In this document: positions 9,321 to 18,375 of the stretch, one piece after another
How the letters are laid out: each line of letters starts with the position of its first letter
Position numbering within the stretch: the stretch's first letter is position 1
Assembly: GCA_022511075.1 (NCBI GenBank)
Contig: JAFLSE010000005.1
Coordinates: forward strand, 1 to 64,000
DNA from: Prevotella sp.
GTDB taxonomy: Bacteria > Bacteroidota > Bacteroidia > Bacteroidales > Bacteroidaceae
Length of the DNA stretch: 64,000 nucleotides
Direction: 5' to 3'
Program-made: the position numbers and the translations under genes
The notes under the pieces: model-generated
The model's database searches: none
Seen by the model: the letters and a program-made list of their open reading frames with translations, nothing else
What the model was told of the DNA's origin: nothing

Positions 9321-9486
9321 GGCAGGTTCCGCATTTTAACGATTTTTATGCTGCACACTTGCAAATGCCGTTTCCTTGTTCGATGCAAAGGTACGATATT
9401 TCCCAATACCCATGTCAGTTTATTGCAGTTTCTGGCATGATTTGGCGCGATTTGGCACGATTAAGGGTGTCTTACGATTGCTTCAT

Positions 9487-9611
9487 AGTCTCGTTGCCCA
9501 ACGCAAGCAGTCTCGTTTGCCATCGCAAGCAGTCTCGTTGACCATCGCAAGCAGTCTCGTTGACCATCGCAAGCAGTCTCGTTGACCATCGCAAGCAGTC
9601 TCGTTTGCAAG
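9487..9611. repeat. 22-nt tandem repeat array (five full units plus a partial sixth)
   Basis: Units begin with AGTCTCG at 9487, 9509, 9531, 9553, 9575 and 9597, exactly 22 nt apart. The central units are near-identical (AGTCTCGTTGACCATCGCAA plus GC) and the first ones vary. The period is not a multiple of three, so the frames crossing it are not real proteins. The same unit family recurs at 29298-29363. The repeats are contiguous with no spacers, so this is not a CRISPR array. Confidence 0.9.
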
Positions 9612-9641
9612 TGTTTTTCACTTCGTTGGCGTGGGGGAGAT

Positions 9642-9709
9642 GGAGCCTCCCCCTCACATCTATGTCCCCTATATAAGGGGGACAGATGTAAGAGGGGGGA
9701 AGAGGCTCC
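9642..9709. repeat. Long GC-rich imperfect palindrome (REP/MITE-like)
   Basis: GGAGCCTC, CCCCCTC, ACATCT and GTCCCC on the left arm pair in order with GGGGAC, AGATGT, GAGGGGG and GAGGCTCC on the right, around a TATATA-rich centre near 9671. Together they form a hairpin of almost 70 nt with small bulges. No open frame lies inside. It resembles short non-coding palindromic elements scattered in Bacteroidetes genomes. Copy number cannot be judged from this window. Confidence 0.7.
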
Positions 9710-9874
9710 GTCAGGGGGTACGGCATATAGATGCCTTACACTTTTAGACGATGCTGGTGTTATGCATCGTCTGCTTGTATCTGTCGTAGCTATATCAGCG
9801 CGTGACAAGTATAGTTTTGTACAGATTTTTCACAACAACCACCACCTATACAGGAACTACAACAGGGGATAAAC
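9710..9874. other. Intergenic stretch with two small hairpins
   Basis: Downstream of the last gene of the sugar operon. AGACGATGC (9746-9754) pairs perfectly with GCATCGTCT (9764-9772). A smaller GGCAT/ATGCC hairpin lies at about 9722-9735. Neither is followed by a strong T-run on the minus strand, so they are only weak terminator candidates for that operon. No gene seen. Confidence 0.4.
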
Positions 9875-10798
9875 TTAAAGCTCAAACGTGAGTTTCAAGG
9901 AACTGCGGCAACCGATACTTTCCTTGAAAGAGCAGAGTCCGAAATTTGGAACACCATATTCAGTGGAAGGTCCTAAGTCTAATATTCCTACGCCTTGCAT
10001 ACTGTAATATTTAAAGATATTATAGGCAAGGAAATTCATAGGACGTAAATGTGCAAAATCACGCAAGTCGCCCCAATAAATCAGCTGACATATATCTGTA
10101 GCAGAATGGAATATCTGGGCAGCAGCAATGTCAATATTTTTATAGGTAATCAAGAAGAAGTCGGCTGGTATTATTTTGATTGTATCCATTACATCTTCGT
10201 AGGACATACGCAACTGGTAGTCGTGTTCAGCACGGTTGCGGCGTATTATGTCATAGGCACGGGCGATATTTGAGGTGTCGTTTCTGTCGATGGCATAAAA
10301 CTGAAAGTCTTCCTTCATTGCCTGACGCAGCTTATTCTTGCCTGTAGGTTTCACCACGGCATCATAGTTGGCAAAATCAGAAAGACAGAAATGATAGTTT
10401 ACATCGAAGGTTGCAGATTTGGCAACTCGCGAGAGAGCGTTGGCAATACAAGGCAAGCGCCACTCATCATAGAATAACGGCGGCAAGGTAATGACAATGC
10501 GCTTGCCTGTTTTCTTTGCATATTCAGACAGGGCTTTTGCTGCATCGTCTATAACATCAAATTGCTGATGCCGGTTGGCAGTAAAGCCTCCGAACGGCGC
10601 AGAAAAAGGAGAATAAAGCACACCATTGCGTTCGCCCAAAACAATACCAAAGCGCACCTTTGTGTCCTTGAACAGAAGATAGTGCAGGCTTTCCGCCTTG
10701 TGGCGGTTTAGCTCCGAGAACTCCACACTGTTATATATATGTGGAAGATTCACGAAAAGTCTGCCGTATTCTTCAGCCGATGTTTCCGTTATCTGCAT
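9875..10798 (-). CDS. GNAT-fold acyl/aminoacyltransferase (FemAB/BioF2-like)
   Basis: A 307-residue protein resembling the GNAT-fold, FemAB-like proteins often found next to sugar 3,4-ketoisomerases in Bacteroidetes. The C-terminal half shows the typical pattern: a helix with KLRQAMKEDFQFYAIDR, strands ADFFLITYKNIDIAAAQIF and CQLIYWGD, and a final DLGPSTEYGVPNFGLCSFK segment. Its start overlaps the upstream ketoisomerase gene by 26 nt in another frame, strongly suggesting coupled translation. The likely role is acylation of an amino-sugar made with the neighbouring enzymes (inference). Acceptor and donor are unknown. Confidence 0.75.
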   Translation of the reverse strand: MQITETSAEEYGRLFVNLPHIYNSVEFSELNRHKAESLHYLLFKDTKVRFGIVLGERNGVLYSPFSAPFGGFTANRHQQFDVIDDAAKALSEYAKKTGKRIVITLPPLFYDEWRLPCIANALSRVAKSATFDVNYHFCLSDFANYDAVVKPTGKNKLRQAMKEDFQFYAIDRNDTSNIARAYDIIRRNRAEHDYQLRMSYEDVMDTIKIIPADFFLITYKNIDIAAAQIFHSATDICQLIYWGDLRDFAHLRPMNFLAYNIFKYYSMQGVGILDLGPSTEYGVPNFGLCSFKESIGCRSSLKLTFEL

Positions 10799-11192
10799 CT
10801 TTCAGGTATTTCAAGAAATCGTTGTACTCCCGAATATAGTCATCTTCATCATATAACTCCGAGGCAAGGACAAGGCATACTGATCCCGAAGAGAAATCGT
10901 CAAGCGTGCGCCACACTGCCTTGTCTACAAAAAGCCCCTGATACGGGTGGTTAAGATGAAAAGTCTTTTGCTCGCTGCCATTGTCGAGCGTAACATCGAA
11001 TGAGCCGCTCACAGCAATTATAACCTCCATGCATTCCTTGTGTGCATGTCCTCCGCGACTTTCTCCTGACGGAATATCGTATGTCCAATAAACACGCTGT
11101 ATGGGAAACGGCACACTTCGCACCCCGTCGGCAACCGTGAGGTTGCCGCGAGGGTCGAAGATTTTAGGTAGGTCTATTATCCTGCTGCTCAT
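10773..11192 (-). CDS. dTDP-4-keto-6-deoxyglucose 3,4-ketoisomerase (FdtA/QdtA/WxcM-like cupin)
   Basis: A 139-residue single-domain cupin of the FdtA/QdtA type. These isomerise dTDP-4-keto-6-deoxyglucose to the 3-keto sugar, the step before 3-amination. Visible hallmarks are the N-terminal DLPKIFDPRGNLT, the RGGHAHKE catalytic His region (about 46-53), and the C-terminal ELYDEDDYIREYNDF, which is close to invariant in the family. Its substrate is the product of RfbB, encoded two genes upstream. FdtA and QdtA (galacto or gluco product) cannot be told apart here. The aminotransferase (FdtB-type) expected next is not in the window. Confidence 0.88.
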   Translation of the reverse strand: MSSRIIDLPKIFDPRGNLTVADGVRSVPFPIQRVYWTYDIPSGESRGGHAHKECMEVIIAVSGSFDVTLDNGSEQKTFHLNHPYQGLFVDKAVWRTLDDFSSGSVCLVLASELYDEDDYIREYNDFLKYLKDADNGNIG

Positions 11193-11218
11193 TATATATA
11201 CAATAATGTGTAGTCTTT

Positions 11219-12376
11219 TTACAGAATTGTAGCGGCAAGGCGCTTTGCCTTTTCGCGCAAGTCGTCGGTGCTTGCATCAACATCGCCATAGCACAGCACT
11301 ACGCCCATACGGCGACCAACGTGCGCATCGGGCTTGCCGAAGATGCGAATACGGGTGTAGTCCTCCTTCAACGCATCGGTGAGGTTATAGTCTAACGGCT
11401 TGTCTGACTCCACGGGCGACAATACAACGGCACTTGCTCCTGCGTGCTCCAAGTGTATGCCGGCAATGGGCAGCCCCATAACGGCACGGAAATGCAGTTC
11501 AAACTCCGAAAGGTTGGTGGTGTGTCCGAGTGTTACCATACCCGTGTCGTGCGGACGTGGAGAGAGTTCGCTGAATATCACTTCGCCTTCCTTCGTAAGG
11601 AAGAACTCAACGCCCCATATACCTGCGCCAGTGAGTGCCGCCGTAACCTTCTCCGCCATCTGCTGCGCATCTTTCAGAGATTTCTCGCTTATGGCGTATG
11701 GCTGCCAACTCTCGCGGTAGTCGCCGCCCTTCTGCACGTGTCCTATCGGCGGACAGAACAGTGTTGGTCCGTTCTTCTGCGTAACGGTGAGCAGAGTAAA
11801 CTCGCTGTCGAAATGAATGAACTCCTCAATTATCACCTCTTTTACATCGCCGCGGCTTCCTTCCATAGCATCGTTGAACGCCTTTTCAAGGTCTTCGGGA
11901 CGGGCAACGGTGCTTTGTCCGTGACCAGACGACGACATAAGTGGCTTAACAACGCATGGGAAACCTATCTCCTTGCTTGCCTCCTGCATCTCCGCAAAAG
12001 TCTTTGCATAGAAATACTTTGCCGTGCGCAGTCCTAATTCCTTTGCTGCGAGATCACGTATTGCCTTGCGGTTCATGGTGTAGTTGACAGCGCGTGCCGA
12101 AGGCACAACCTGCACGCCCTGCTCCTCGTAGGCAAAGAGGCGCTCGGTGCGTATAGCCTCAATCTCTGGCACGATAATGTCGGGCTGGTGCTTCTTCACT
12201 ACGGCATCGAGCGCGTCGCCGTCGAGCATCGAGAATACCTCGCGCTCGTCAGCCACCTGCATGGCTGGCGCATTGTCGTATCTGTCGCAAGCAATTACAT
12301 ACTGTCCGGCACGTTTCGCCGCAATTACAAACTCTTTTCCAAGTTCTCCTGAACCCAATAGCAATATTTTCTTCAT
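11219..12376 (-). CDS. purT: Formate-dependent phosphoribosylglycinamide formyltransferase
   Basis: A 385-residue ATP-grasp enzyme that makes formyl-GAR from GAR, formate and ATP in purine synthesis. The N-terminal pre-ATP-grasp domain opens with [20 protein letters not shown]. The ATP-grasp part contains the glycine-rich loop [10 protein letters not shown] (about 168-177). The metal and substrate region [20 protein letters not shown] (ending HDTGMVT) is characteristic of PurT rather than PurK. Length is typical (about 390). It sits between dTDP-sugar genes with gaps of only 10 and 26 nt, an unusual operon for a purine gene. Confidence 0.95.
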   Translation of the reverse strand: MKKILLLGSGELGKEFVIAAKRAGQYVIACDRYDNAPAMQVADEREVFSMLDGDALDAVVKKHQPDIIVPEIEAIRTERLFAYEEQGVQVVPSARAVNYTMNRKAIRDLAAKELGLRTAKYFYAKTFAEMQEASKEIGFPCVVKPLMSSSGHGQSTVARPEDLEKAFNDAMEGSRGDVKEVIIEEFIHFDSEFTLLTVTQKNGPTLFCPPIGHVQKGGDYRESWQPYAISEKSLKDAQQMAEKVTAALTGAGIWGVEFFLTKEGEVIFSELSPRPHDTGMVTLGHTTNLSEFELHFRAVMGLPIAGIHLEHAGASAVVLSPVESDKPLDYNLTDALKEDYTRIRIFGKPDAHVGRRMGVVLCYGDVDASTDDLREKAKRLAATIL

Positions 12377-12386
12377 AACAATAAAA

Positions 12387-13535
12387 TTATTTGTTACCGT
12401 ACATCATTTCGTAGTATTTCTGATAGTCGCCACTTGTAACCTCGGCTATCCACTCTTGGTTTTCCAAGTTCCACTTGATAGTCTTTACAATGCCTTCAGC
12501 AAACATAGTCTCTGGATACCAACCGAGTTCGGCCTTAATCTTCGACGGGTCTATGGCATAGCGCTGGTCGTGACCGAGACGGTCGGCAACGAAGGTAATG
12601 AGGTCGTCGTTTATCCAGTCTATGGAAATATCGCCGTTGGCATCTTTCTCCTGCTTCTTCAGCACCTTACGCAATTCCTTGTTCTCCGCCATCATATCGT
12701 GAATGGTCTTTATGGTGAGTTTCACAATGTCGATGTTCTTCATTTCGTTGTGACCTCCCACGTTGTATGCCTCGCCTTCGCGACCTTCGCGCACCACCAT
12801 GTCAATTGCCTTGCAGTGGTCTTCCACATAGAGCCAGTCGCGCACGTTCTCACCCTTGCCATACACAGGCAGTTTCTTTCCTTCAAGAATGTTGTTTATA
12901 ATCAGCGGTATCAACTTTTCGGGGAAATGGTATGGTCCGTAGTTGTTAGAGCAACGGGTGATTGTCACCGGCATATGATATGTGTCGTGATATGCATTTA
13001 CAATCATGTCGGCACTTGTCTTTGATGCACTGTAAGGGCTGTGCGGACAGAGCGGTGTCTGCTCCGTAAAGAATCCCTCTGCTCCGAGTGAGCCATACAC
13101 CTCGTCGGTGGACACCTGATGATAACGCTTGCCTGCCTTCCACGTTGGGTAGCCTTGTTCGTCCTTGCCCGTAACCCATGCCTTGCGTGCTGCATCGAGC
13201 AGGTTTTGTGTGCCCAATATGTTTGTTTGCAGGAAGAGCTGCGGATTTTCTATCGAGCGGTCTACATGGCTCTCGGCAGCAAAGTTCACAACATAGTCGA
13301 TGTCATACTCTGCAAAAAGCCTGTCAGCAAGCTCCTTGTCGCGAATGTCGCCACGCACGAAGATACAACGCTCATCGTCGATGTCGTCCTTTATCGTACC
13401 CAAGTTGCCTGCGTATGTCAGCAGGTCGAGGATTATCACCTTAATGTCCTCGTTCACGTACTTTTTGTGGAGCAGGTATTTCACGTAGTTTGCTCCGATG
13501 AAGCCTGCGGCTCCTGTAACCAAATAAGTCTTCAT
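12387..13535 (-). CDS. rfbB: dTDP-glucose 4,6-dehydratase
   Basis: A 382-residue short-chain dehydrogenase of the RfbB type, converting dTDP-glucose to dTDP-4-keto-6-deoxyglucose. The NAD-binding motif [10 protein letters not shown] is at 8-17. The catalytic Thr/Asp/Glu region is STDEVYG (142-148) and the YSASK motif is at 168-172. [14 protein letters not shown] and RDWLYVEDH follow, as in the family. Slightly longer than E. coli RfbB (361), with an insertion near residues 120-137. The product is the substrate of the FdtA-like isomerase downstream. rfbA and rfbC are not in the window. Confidence 0.96.
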   Translation of the reverse strand: MKTYLVTGAAGFIGANYVKYLLHKKYVNEDIKVIILDLLTYAGNLGTIKDDIDDERCIFVRGDIRDKELADRLFAEYDIDYVVNFAAESHVDRSIENPQLFLQTNILGTQNLLDAARKAWVTGKDEQGYPTWKAGKRYHQVSTDEVYGSLGAEGFFTEQTPLCPHSPYSASKTSADMIVNAYHDTYHMPVTITRCSNNYGPYHFPEKLIPLIINNILEGKKLPVYGKGENVRDWLYVEDHCKAIDMVVREGREGEAYNVGGHNEMKNIDIVKLTIKTIHDMMAENKELRKVLKKQEKDANGDISIDWINDDLITFVADRLGHDQRYAIDPSKIKAELGWYPETMFAEGIVKTIKWNLENQEWIAEVTSGDYQKYYEMMYGNK

Positions 13536-13553
13536 TATTGTGTTTATATTTTT

Positions 13554-14180
13554 TTATTTATCTTCTAATTTCTTGTTTATTACCTCTTCTATGGCAAGTG
13601 CCGTACCCTCTATGCCGAGTATGTCGCTGTTTATGCAGAGGTGATAGCTTCGACTGTCGCCCCAATGCTTGCCTGTGTAGTAATTGTAGTATTCAGCACG
13701 CTGTGCCTCGCCGTGCTCAATCCTTTTCAATGCTTCGGCTTCGGTGCATCCCTTGCGCTCGGCAACCTTCCTTACACGGGTGGCGATGCCGGCTGTTATG
13801 AACACATTGAAACTGTTGGGATTATCACGCAACACATAGTCGGCACACCTGCCCACGAACACGCAGCTCCCCTCGGCTGCCGCCTTGCGTATGGCATCGC
13901 TCTGCAACTTGAACAGGTTTTCCTGCGAAAAGTCGTTCTGGTAGAAACTGTTGGCATTCATAAACGGCGTGTGCATATGGAACAGGTTGCGGAAGAAACC
14001 CTTCTTCTCGTCGTTCTGACGGAAAAACTCCTCGCAGAATCCGCTTTCCTTGGCAGCAAGGTTAAGCAGTTCCTGGTCGTAGAACTTGCAGCCGAAGCGC
14101 TCCGCTAACATTCGTGCTATCACTTTGCCGCCACTGCCAATCTGGCGACCGACGTTTATTATTATCTTGTCACGCTCCAT
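13554..14180 (-). CDS. Cytidylate kinase-like protein
   Basis: A 208-residue P-loop protein of the cytidylate-kinase-like (Cytidylate_kin2) family. The N-terminal INVGRQIGSGGKVIARMLAE contains a kinase-type P-loop (GRQIGSGGK). FYDQELL follows as in CMP kinases. Then come VFVGRCADYVL (about 106-116) and the Arg-rich lid (RVRKVAERKG). It is distinct from the housekeeping Cmk. Substrate unknown. It lies 3 nt from the MATE gene and 18 nt from rfbB in the same operon. Confidence 0.85.
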   Translation of the reverse strand: MERDKIIINVGRQIGSGGKVIARMLAERFGCKFYDQELLNLAAKESGFCEEFFRQNDEKKGFFRNLFHMHTPFMNANSFYQNDFSQENLFKLQSDAIRKAAAEGSCVFVGRCADYVLRDNPNSFNVFITAGIATRVRKVAERKGCTEAEALKRIEHGEAQRAEYYNYYTGKHWGDSRSYHLCINSDILGIEGTALAIEEVINKKLEDK

Positions 14181-14183
14181 ATA

Positions 14184-15548
14184 TCACATTGATTGTTTTA
14201 AGTTGTTCTTTCTCATTCGCTTTATGAACATGCTCATTATAACAAACGTAACTATTGCCGAGCACATATCGCTCAACGGCATGCTCCACAATATTCCGTC
14301 GATACCCATAAACTGCGGAAGAATGAGCAGCGGAGGCAACAGGAACAGCAACTGTCTTGACAACGACAGGAATATGCTGACCTTAGCCTTGCCTATACTC
14401 TGGAAGAAAATGGTTATCACCATCTGATAGCCAACTATCGGGAATGCCAACATCACAATGCGCATCACCTTAACCGATATGCCGATAAGTTCCTCGTGGC
14501 TCGTGAACAGGCGCACGCACAACTGCGGCACGAGCATTGCCACGATGAATCCAACCACCATAACCGTAGTGGCAGCAATGATTGACAGCTTCAGCACCTG
14601 CATAAGTCTGTCATACTGCTGCGCGCCGTAGTTGTAGCCGGCAATGGGCTGCATACCCTGGTTTATGCCCATACAAATCATAACGAACACAAAGGCTACC
14701 CTGTTCACTATGCCATACGCACCTACGGCAAGGTCACCGCCGTGGCGCATAAGTCCATTGTTTATCAGAATCACTATTATACAGGCACATACGTTCATTG
14801 CAAAAGGCGACATGCCTATAGCAAGAATATTCTTCACAATGTCGCTGCGCAACTTGTATATGCCTCGGCGCAGATGCAGAAATTCCTGCTTGTTGCTGAA
14901 AAGACGCAACTGCCAAATCAGTGCCAACGACTGCGAAAGTATCGTTGCAACGGCAGCTCCCCGTATTCCCATATCGAAGGTGTATATGAACAGCGGGTCG
15001 AGCGCGGTGTTTAGTGCCACCGTGAACATTGTGGCATACATTGCCTGACGCGGCTTGCTTGCGGCACGAAGCACGGCATTCATTCCAAAATACAGGTGGG
15101 TTATAACATTGCCAAGCAATATCACTTCCATATACTCCCTTGCGTATGGCAATGTCTGCTCCGATGCTCCGAAAAACATCAGTATGGGGTCAAGGAACAC
15201 AAGACATATCACCGCAAGCAATACGCCCACGATTACGTTCAGTGTTATGTTGTTACCTAATATTTTTTGCGCTATAGAGTAGTCTCTCTGCCCTAATTTC
15301 ACCGACAGCAGCGCCGAAGAGCCAACACCAATGGCGGCACCGAAAGCTGCACTGAGATTCATGAAGGGGAAGGTGATGGCAAGTCCGGCAATAGCCATAG
15401 GACCCACACCCTGTCCGATGAACACGCTGTCCACCATATTATATAGCGACGATGCCGTCATCGCAATGATTGCAGGCAGGGCATACTGCAAGAGGAGAGA
15501 GCCGATGGGCTTTGTGCCCAACTCTAACGTTGCTTTGTTGTTGCTCAT
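14184..15548 (-). CDS. MATE family efflux transporter
   Basis: A 454-residue membrane protein with about twelve hydrophobic helices in two related halves, typical of multidrug and toxic compound extrusion exporters driven by Na+ or H+. The first half has SLYNMVDSVFIGQGVGPMAI, the classic MATE first-helix signature. The second half begins near NVCACIIVILINNGLM and contains GINQGMQPIAGYNYGA, also diagnostic. It is the first gene of the six-gene minus-strand operon with a good promoter directly upstream. Substrate cannot be read from the sequence. Confidence 0.94.
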   Translation of the reverse strand: MSNNKATLELGTKPIGSLLLQYALPAIIAMTASSLYNMVDSVFIGQGVGPMAIAGLAITFPFMNLSAAFGAAIGVGSSALLSVKLGQRDYSIAQKILGNNITLNVIVGVLLAVICLVFLDPILMFFGASEQTLPYAREYMEVILLGNVITHLYFGMNAVLRAASKPRQAMYATMFTVALNTALDPLFIYTFDMGIRGAAVATILSQSLALIWQLRLFSNKQEFLHLRRGIYKLRSDIVKNILAIGMSPFAMNVCACIIVILINNGLMRHGGDLAVGAYGIVNRVAFVFVMICMGINQGMQPIAGYNYGAQQYDRLMQVLKLSIIAATTVMVVGFIVAMLVPQLCVRLFTSHEELIGISVKVMRIVMLAFPIVGYQMVITIFFQSIGKAKVSIFLSLSRQLLFLLPPLLILPQFMGIDGILWSMPLSDMCSAIVTFVIMSMFIKRMRKNNLKQSM

Positions 15549-15569
15549 CTACATATATTAAATAATGTG

Positions 15570-15600
15570 CAAAGTTACCATTTTTTTAGGACTACGCAAA
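15570..15600 (-). promoter_or_regulatory. Promoter of the MATE-rfbB-purT operon
   Basis: On the minus strand TTTG (15597-15600) precedes TAACTTTG (15570-15577) by 19 nt. This is placed about 20 nt before the MATE start codon. It diverges from the promoter of the subtilase gene, with the two -33 boxes only 16 nt apart. Confidence 0.75.
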
Positions 15601-15616
15601 ATAAAAGCATGAAAAA

Positions 15617-15648
15617 TTTGGTTTTTAGGGGATTTTGCCGTACTTTTG
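15617..15648 (+). promoter_or_regulatory. Promoter of the subtilase-xseA operon
   Basis: TTTG at 15617-15620 and TACTTTTG at 15641-15648, spaced by 20 nt. The expected transcription start near 15654 lies after the upstream in-frame ATG at 15635. That sets the subtilase start at 15674. Confidence 0.8.
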
Positions 15649-15673
15649 TATTCCGAAAATTAAATGTAGCCTG

Positions 15674-17104
15674 ATGAGCTTTGCCATTCGTCTCATTTTG
15701 ATGCTGGTATTGACGGTGTGCTGTCTGACCGACGGCACGGCAGCGGCTGCCACGAGAAAGAAAAAGTTTCCCGGGGGCAAATGTTTCATCTACCGCTTTA
15801 CGCTGAAAGACAAGCAAGGCACAAGTTTCTCCCTCGACCGTCCGCAACGTTTTCTGTCGAGGGAAAGCATTGAGAGGCGTAAACGGCAAAACCTTCCGCT
15901 CGACACCACCGACCTGCCTGTATCTCCACAATACATAAGGCAACTGCAGACCTATGACACCGAGATTCTCGGCACAAGCAAATGGAACAACACCGTACTC
16001 GTGCGCACCGCAGACACAACAAAAATAGCACGACTTGCAGGACTGCCCTTCGTGAGTTCTGCCAAGTGCGTATGGACTGCGCCCGACTCGGTTGAGGCTA
16101 TAATGATGCCTCCAAAGGTACATCACAAGTTCAATCCGTGGGACAGTGTAAAGACATCGTACCACGCAAATGGCGACGAGCAGATTGGCATACACAACGG
16201 GCAACGGCTGCACGACATGGGCTACAAGGGCAAGGGCAAGACCATTGCCGTGCTCGACGGCGGTTTCCTCAACGCCGACAAACTGCCGGCATTCCGTCAT
16301 ACTCGCGTTCTCGGCTCAAAGGATTTCGTATATCCTCTATCCCCATCAATATATTATGTTGGTGAACATGGCACAAAAGTGTTGTCGGCAATGGCAGCCA
16401 ACTGCCCTGCCGTGTTTGTAGGCTCTGCGCCCGAAGCATCATACTGGCTGTTGCGCTGCGAGGAAACGCAGACGGAGCAGGAGGTGGAAGAGGACTACTG
16501 GGCTATGGCGGCAGAGTTTGCCGACTCCGTGGGCGTGGACATAATCAACAGCAGTCTCGGTTACAGCACCTACGACGATGTATGCAGCAGCCACGAGCGT
16601 TGGCAGCTCGATGGACACACGGCACTGATATCACACACGGCATCCATGCTTGCCCAAAAGGGAATAATACTCGTAAACAGCGCAGGCAACGACGGAATGA
16701 GGTCGTGGAAGAAACTCACATTCCCTGCCGATGCCGACAACTGCATAACCGTAGGGGCAGTATCGCCGCAGCGCATAATAGCACCTTTCAGTGCGGTTGG
16801 TCCTACGCAAGACGGCCGGGTCAAACCCGACGTAATGTCAGTAGGTTCAGAAGCCACCGTGCTCTCCGCCCGGGGCACGCTGATACACGAAATGGGAACA
16901 TCGTTTGCCGCCCCCACCCTATGCGGACTGATAGCCTGCTTGTGGCAGGCACTGCCCGACAAGACCGCCACAGAGATAATGGAACTGATACGCAGTACTG
17001 GCGACAACCATCAGCATCCCGACAACATTCAGGGGCACGGCGTGCCCGATGTGTGGCAGGCATTTATGATTGGACAACTGACCTCCAAAAACCAAGAGCA
17101 ATGA
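15674..17104 (+). CDS. Secreted subtilisin-like serine protease (S8 family)
   Basis: An exported protease of 476 residues counted from the ATG at 15674. This start is chosen because an earlier in-frame ATG (15635) lies within the promoter and because this one begins a good signal peptide (about 1-24, IRLILMLVLTVCCL). The S8 catalytic triad is Asp195 in AVLDGG, His232 in GEHGT and Ser410 in GTSFAAP. The oxyanion Asn is in NSAGND. No C-terminal sorting domain is visible and the protein ends soon after the catalytic fold. Its stop overlaps the xseA start (ATGA), so the two are translationally coupled. Substrates unknown. Confidence 0.92.
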   Translation: MSFAIRLILMLVLTVCCLTDGTAAAATRKKKFPGGKCFIYRFTLKDKQGTSFSLDRPQRFLSRESIERRKRQNLPLDTTDLPVSPQYIRQLQTYDTEILGTSKWNNTVLVRTADTTKIARLAGLPFVSSAKCVWTAPDSVEAIMMPPKVHHKFNPWDSVKTSYHANGDEQIGIHNGQRLHDMGYKGKGKTIAVLDGGFLNADKLPAFRHTRVLGSKDFVYPLSPSIYYVGEHGTKVLSAMAANCPAVFVGSAPEASYWLLRCEETQTEQEVEEDYWAMAAEFADSVGVDIINSSLGYSTYDDVCSSHERWQLDGHTALISHTASMLAQKGIILVNSAGNDGMRSWKKLTFPADADNCITVGAVSPQRIIAPFSAVGPTQDGRVKPDVMSVGSEATVLSARGTLIHEMGTSFAAPTLCGLIACLWQALPDKTATEIMELIRSTGDNHQHPDNIQGHGVPDVWQAFMIGQLTSKNQEQ

Positions 17105-18345
17105 CAGAGCACTACTCGCTGCACGCACTAAATTCATTGGTGAGAGAGGCTATTGAAGACAGTCTCTCGCAGGAATATTGGGTAAGCGCAGAACTGTCGG
17201 AGGTGCGCGAGAGTCGCGGACACTGCTATATGGAACTGATAGAAAAAAGCGGCAGTGCCAATACTCCCATAGCACGCGCATCGGCTGTATGCTGGTCTAA
17301 CACGTGGCAGATTCTCCATCCTTATTTCGAGCGAACAACAGGCGAACCGCTCCGCCCAGGAATGAAAGTGCTGCTTCAGGTCTATCCTCGTTTTCACGAA
17401 GCCTACGGTTTCTCTTGGATAGTCAGCGACATAGACCCATCTTTCACAATGGGCGACATGGCTCTGCGGCGCATGGAGATTATCCGCATACTGAAGGAAG
17501 AGGGCGTTTGGGAACTCAACAAGGAACTGACACTGCCCGTATTCACCCAGCGCATTGCTGTGATAAGCAGTGCCACCGCTGCCGGCTATGGCGACTTCTG
17601 CCGACAACTCACCGACAACGAATATGGCTTTGCCTTCACTACCCGTCTCTTTGCCGCCACTATGCAAGGCGAATCGGTGGAGCAAAGTGTAATATCCGCC
17701 CTTAACAAAATCAATGAACAAGTTGACTCTTTCGACTGCGTCGTCATTATCCGCGGCGGAGGTGCAGTAAGCGATATGTCGGGCTTTGACTCCCTGCTCC
17801 TTGCAGAGAACGTAGCAAACTTCCCCTTGCCTGTAATCACAGGCATTGGTCACGACCGCGACGAGTGTATTCTTGATATGATTAGCCACACGCGCGTAAA
17901 AACTCCCACGGCTGCCGCCGCATTGCTCATCAGCCGCCTGAAGGAAGTGAGCGACCACATCGACCTCTGCCGCGACATCATCGTAAACCACGTTGAAAGC
18001 CGCATGAACACCGAGCGTCAGCGACTCAACACCCTTGCGCAGCGCGTCCCCATGCTCTTCTCCATAGTAAAGACCAAGCAAACAGCTATGCTCGACATGA
18101 AGATGGCACGCATCTCATCAGCCATAGAAAGGCGCATAACAAACGAGAACCACCACCTATCCATCCTTTCCGAGCGTGCCGAAGCCCTTAATCCCCAGAA
18201 GATACTGCGCCTCGGCTACAGCATCACCACCCTCGACGGCAAGGTAGTGAGAGATGCCTCCACCCTGCCCGACAACAGCATCATAGAAACAAAGCTTGCA
18301 AAAGGAAAAATCATCTCCATTGTCAAAAAATCCCACCAATCCTAA
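17101..18345 (+). CDS. xseA: Exodeoxyribonuclease VII large subunit
   Basis: The catalytic and DNA-binding subunit (414 residues) of ExoVII, which degrades single-stranded DNA from both ends. The N-terminal OB-fold begins near LNSLVREAIEDSL, and VSAELSEVRESRGHCYMEL is the family signature. The nuclease core contains ISSATAAGYGDF, VVIIRGGGAVSDMSGFD and GIGHDRDECILD, the conserved Exonuc_VII_L motifs. The C-terminal half is helical coiled coil. The start at 17101 is supported by overlap with the subtilase stop and by the family N-terminus; an open frame extending upstream is antisense-free noise within the protease gene. xseB follows after 30 nt. Confidence 0.96.
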   Translation: MTEHYSLHALNSLVREAIEDSLSQEYWVSAELSEVRESRGHCYMELIEKSGSANTPIARASAVCWSNTWQILHPYFERTTGEPLRPGMKVLLQVYPRFHEAYGFSWIVSDIDPSFTMGDMALRRMEIIRILKEEGVWELNKELTLPVFTQRIAVISSATAAGYGDFCRQLTDNEYGFAFTTRLFAATMQGESVEQSVISALNKINEQVDSFDCVVIIRGGGAVSDMSGFDSLLLAENVANFPLPVITGIGHDRDECILDMISHTRVKTPTAAAALLISRLKEVSDHIDLCRDIIVNHVESRMNTERQRLNTLAQRVPMLFSIVKTKQTAMLDMKMARISSAIERRITNENHHLSILSERAEALNPQKILRLGYSITTLDGKVVRDASTLPDNSIIETKLAKGKIISIVKKSHQS

Positions 18346-18375
18346 TCACCCCATTAACCCCATACCCCCCATCAC

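Noticed and set aside
9487..9611. CRISPR array
   Set aside because: Units are contiguous at 22 nt with no unique spacers, and no cas gene is nearby.
16582..17100. xseA beginning at 16582
   Set aside because: The extra 173 codons overlap the subtilase catalytic region in another frame and have no similarity to XseA; the family N-terminus starts at 17101.
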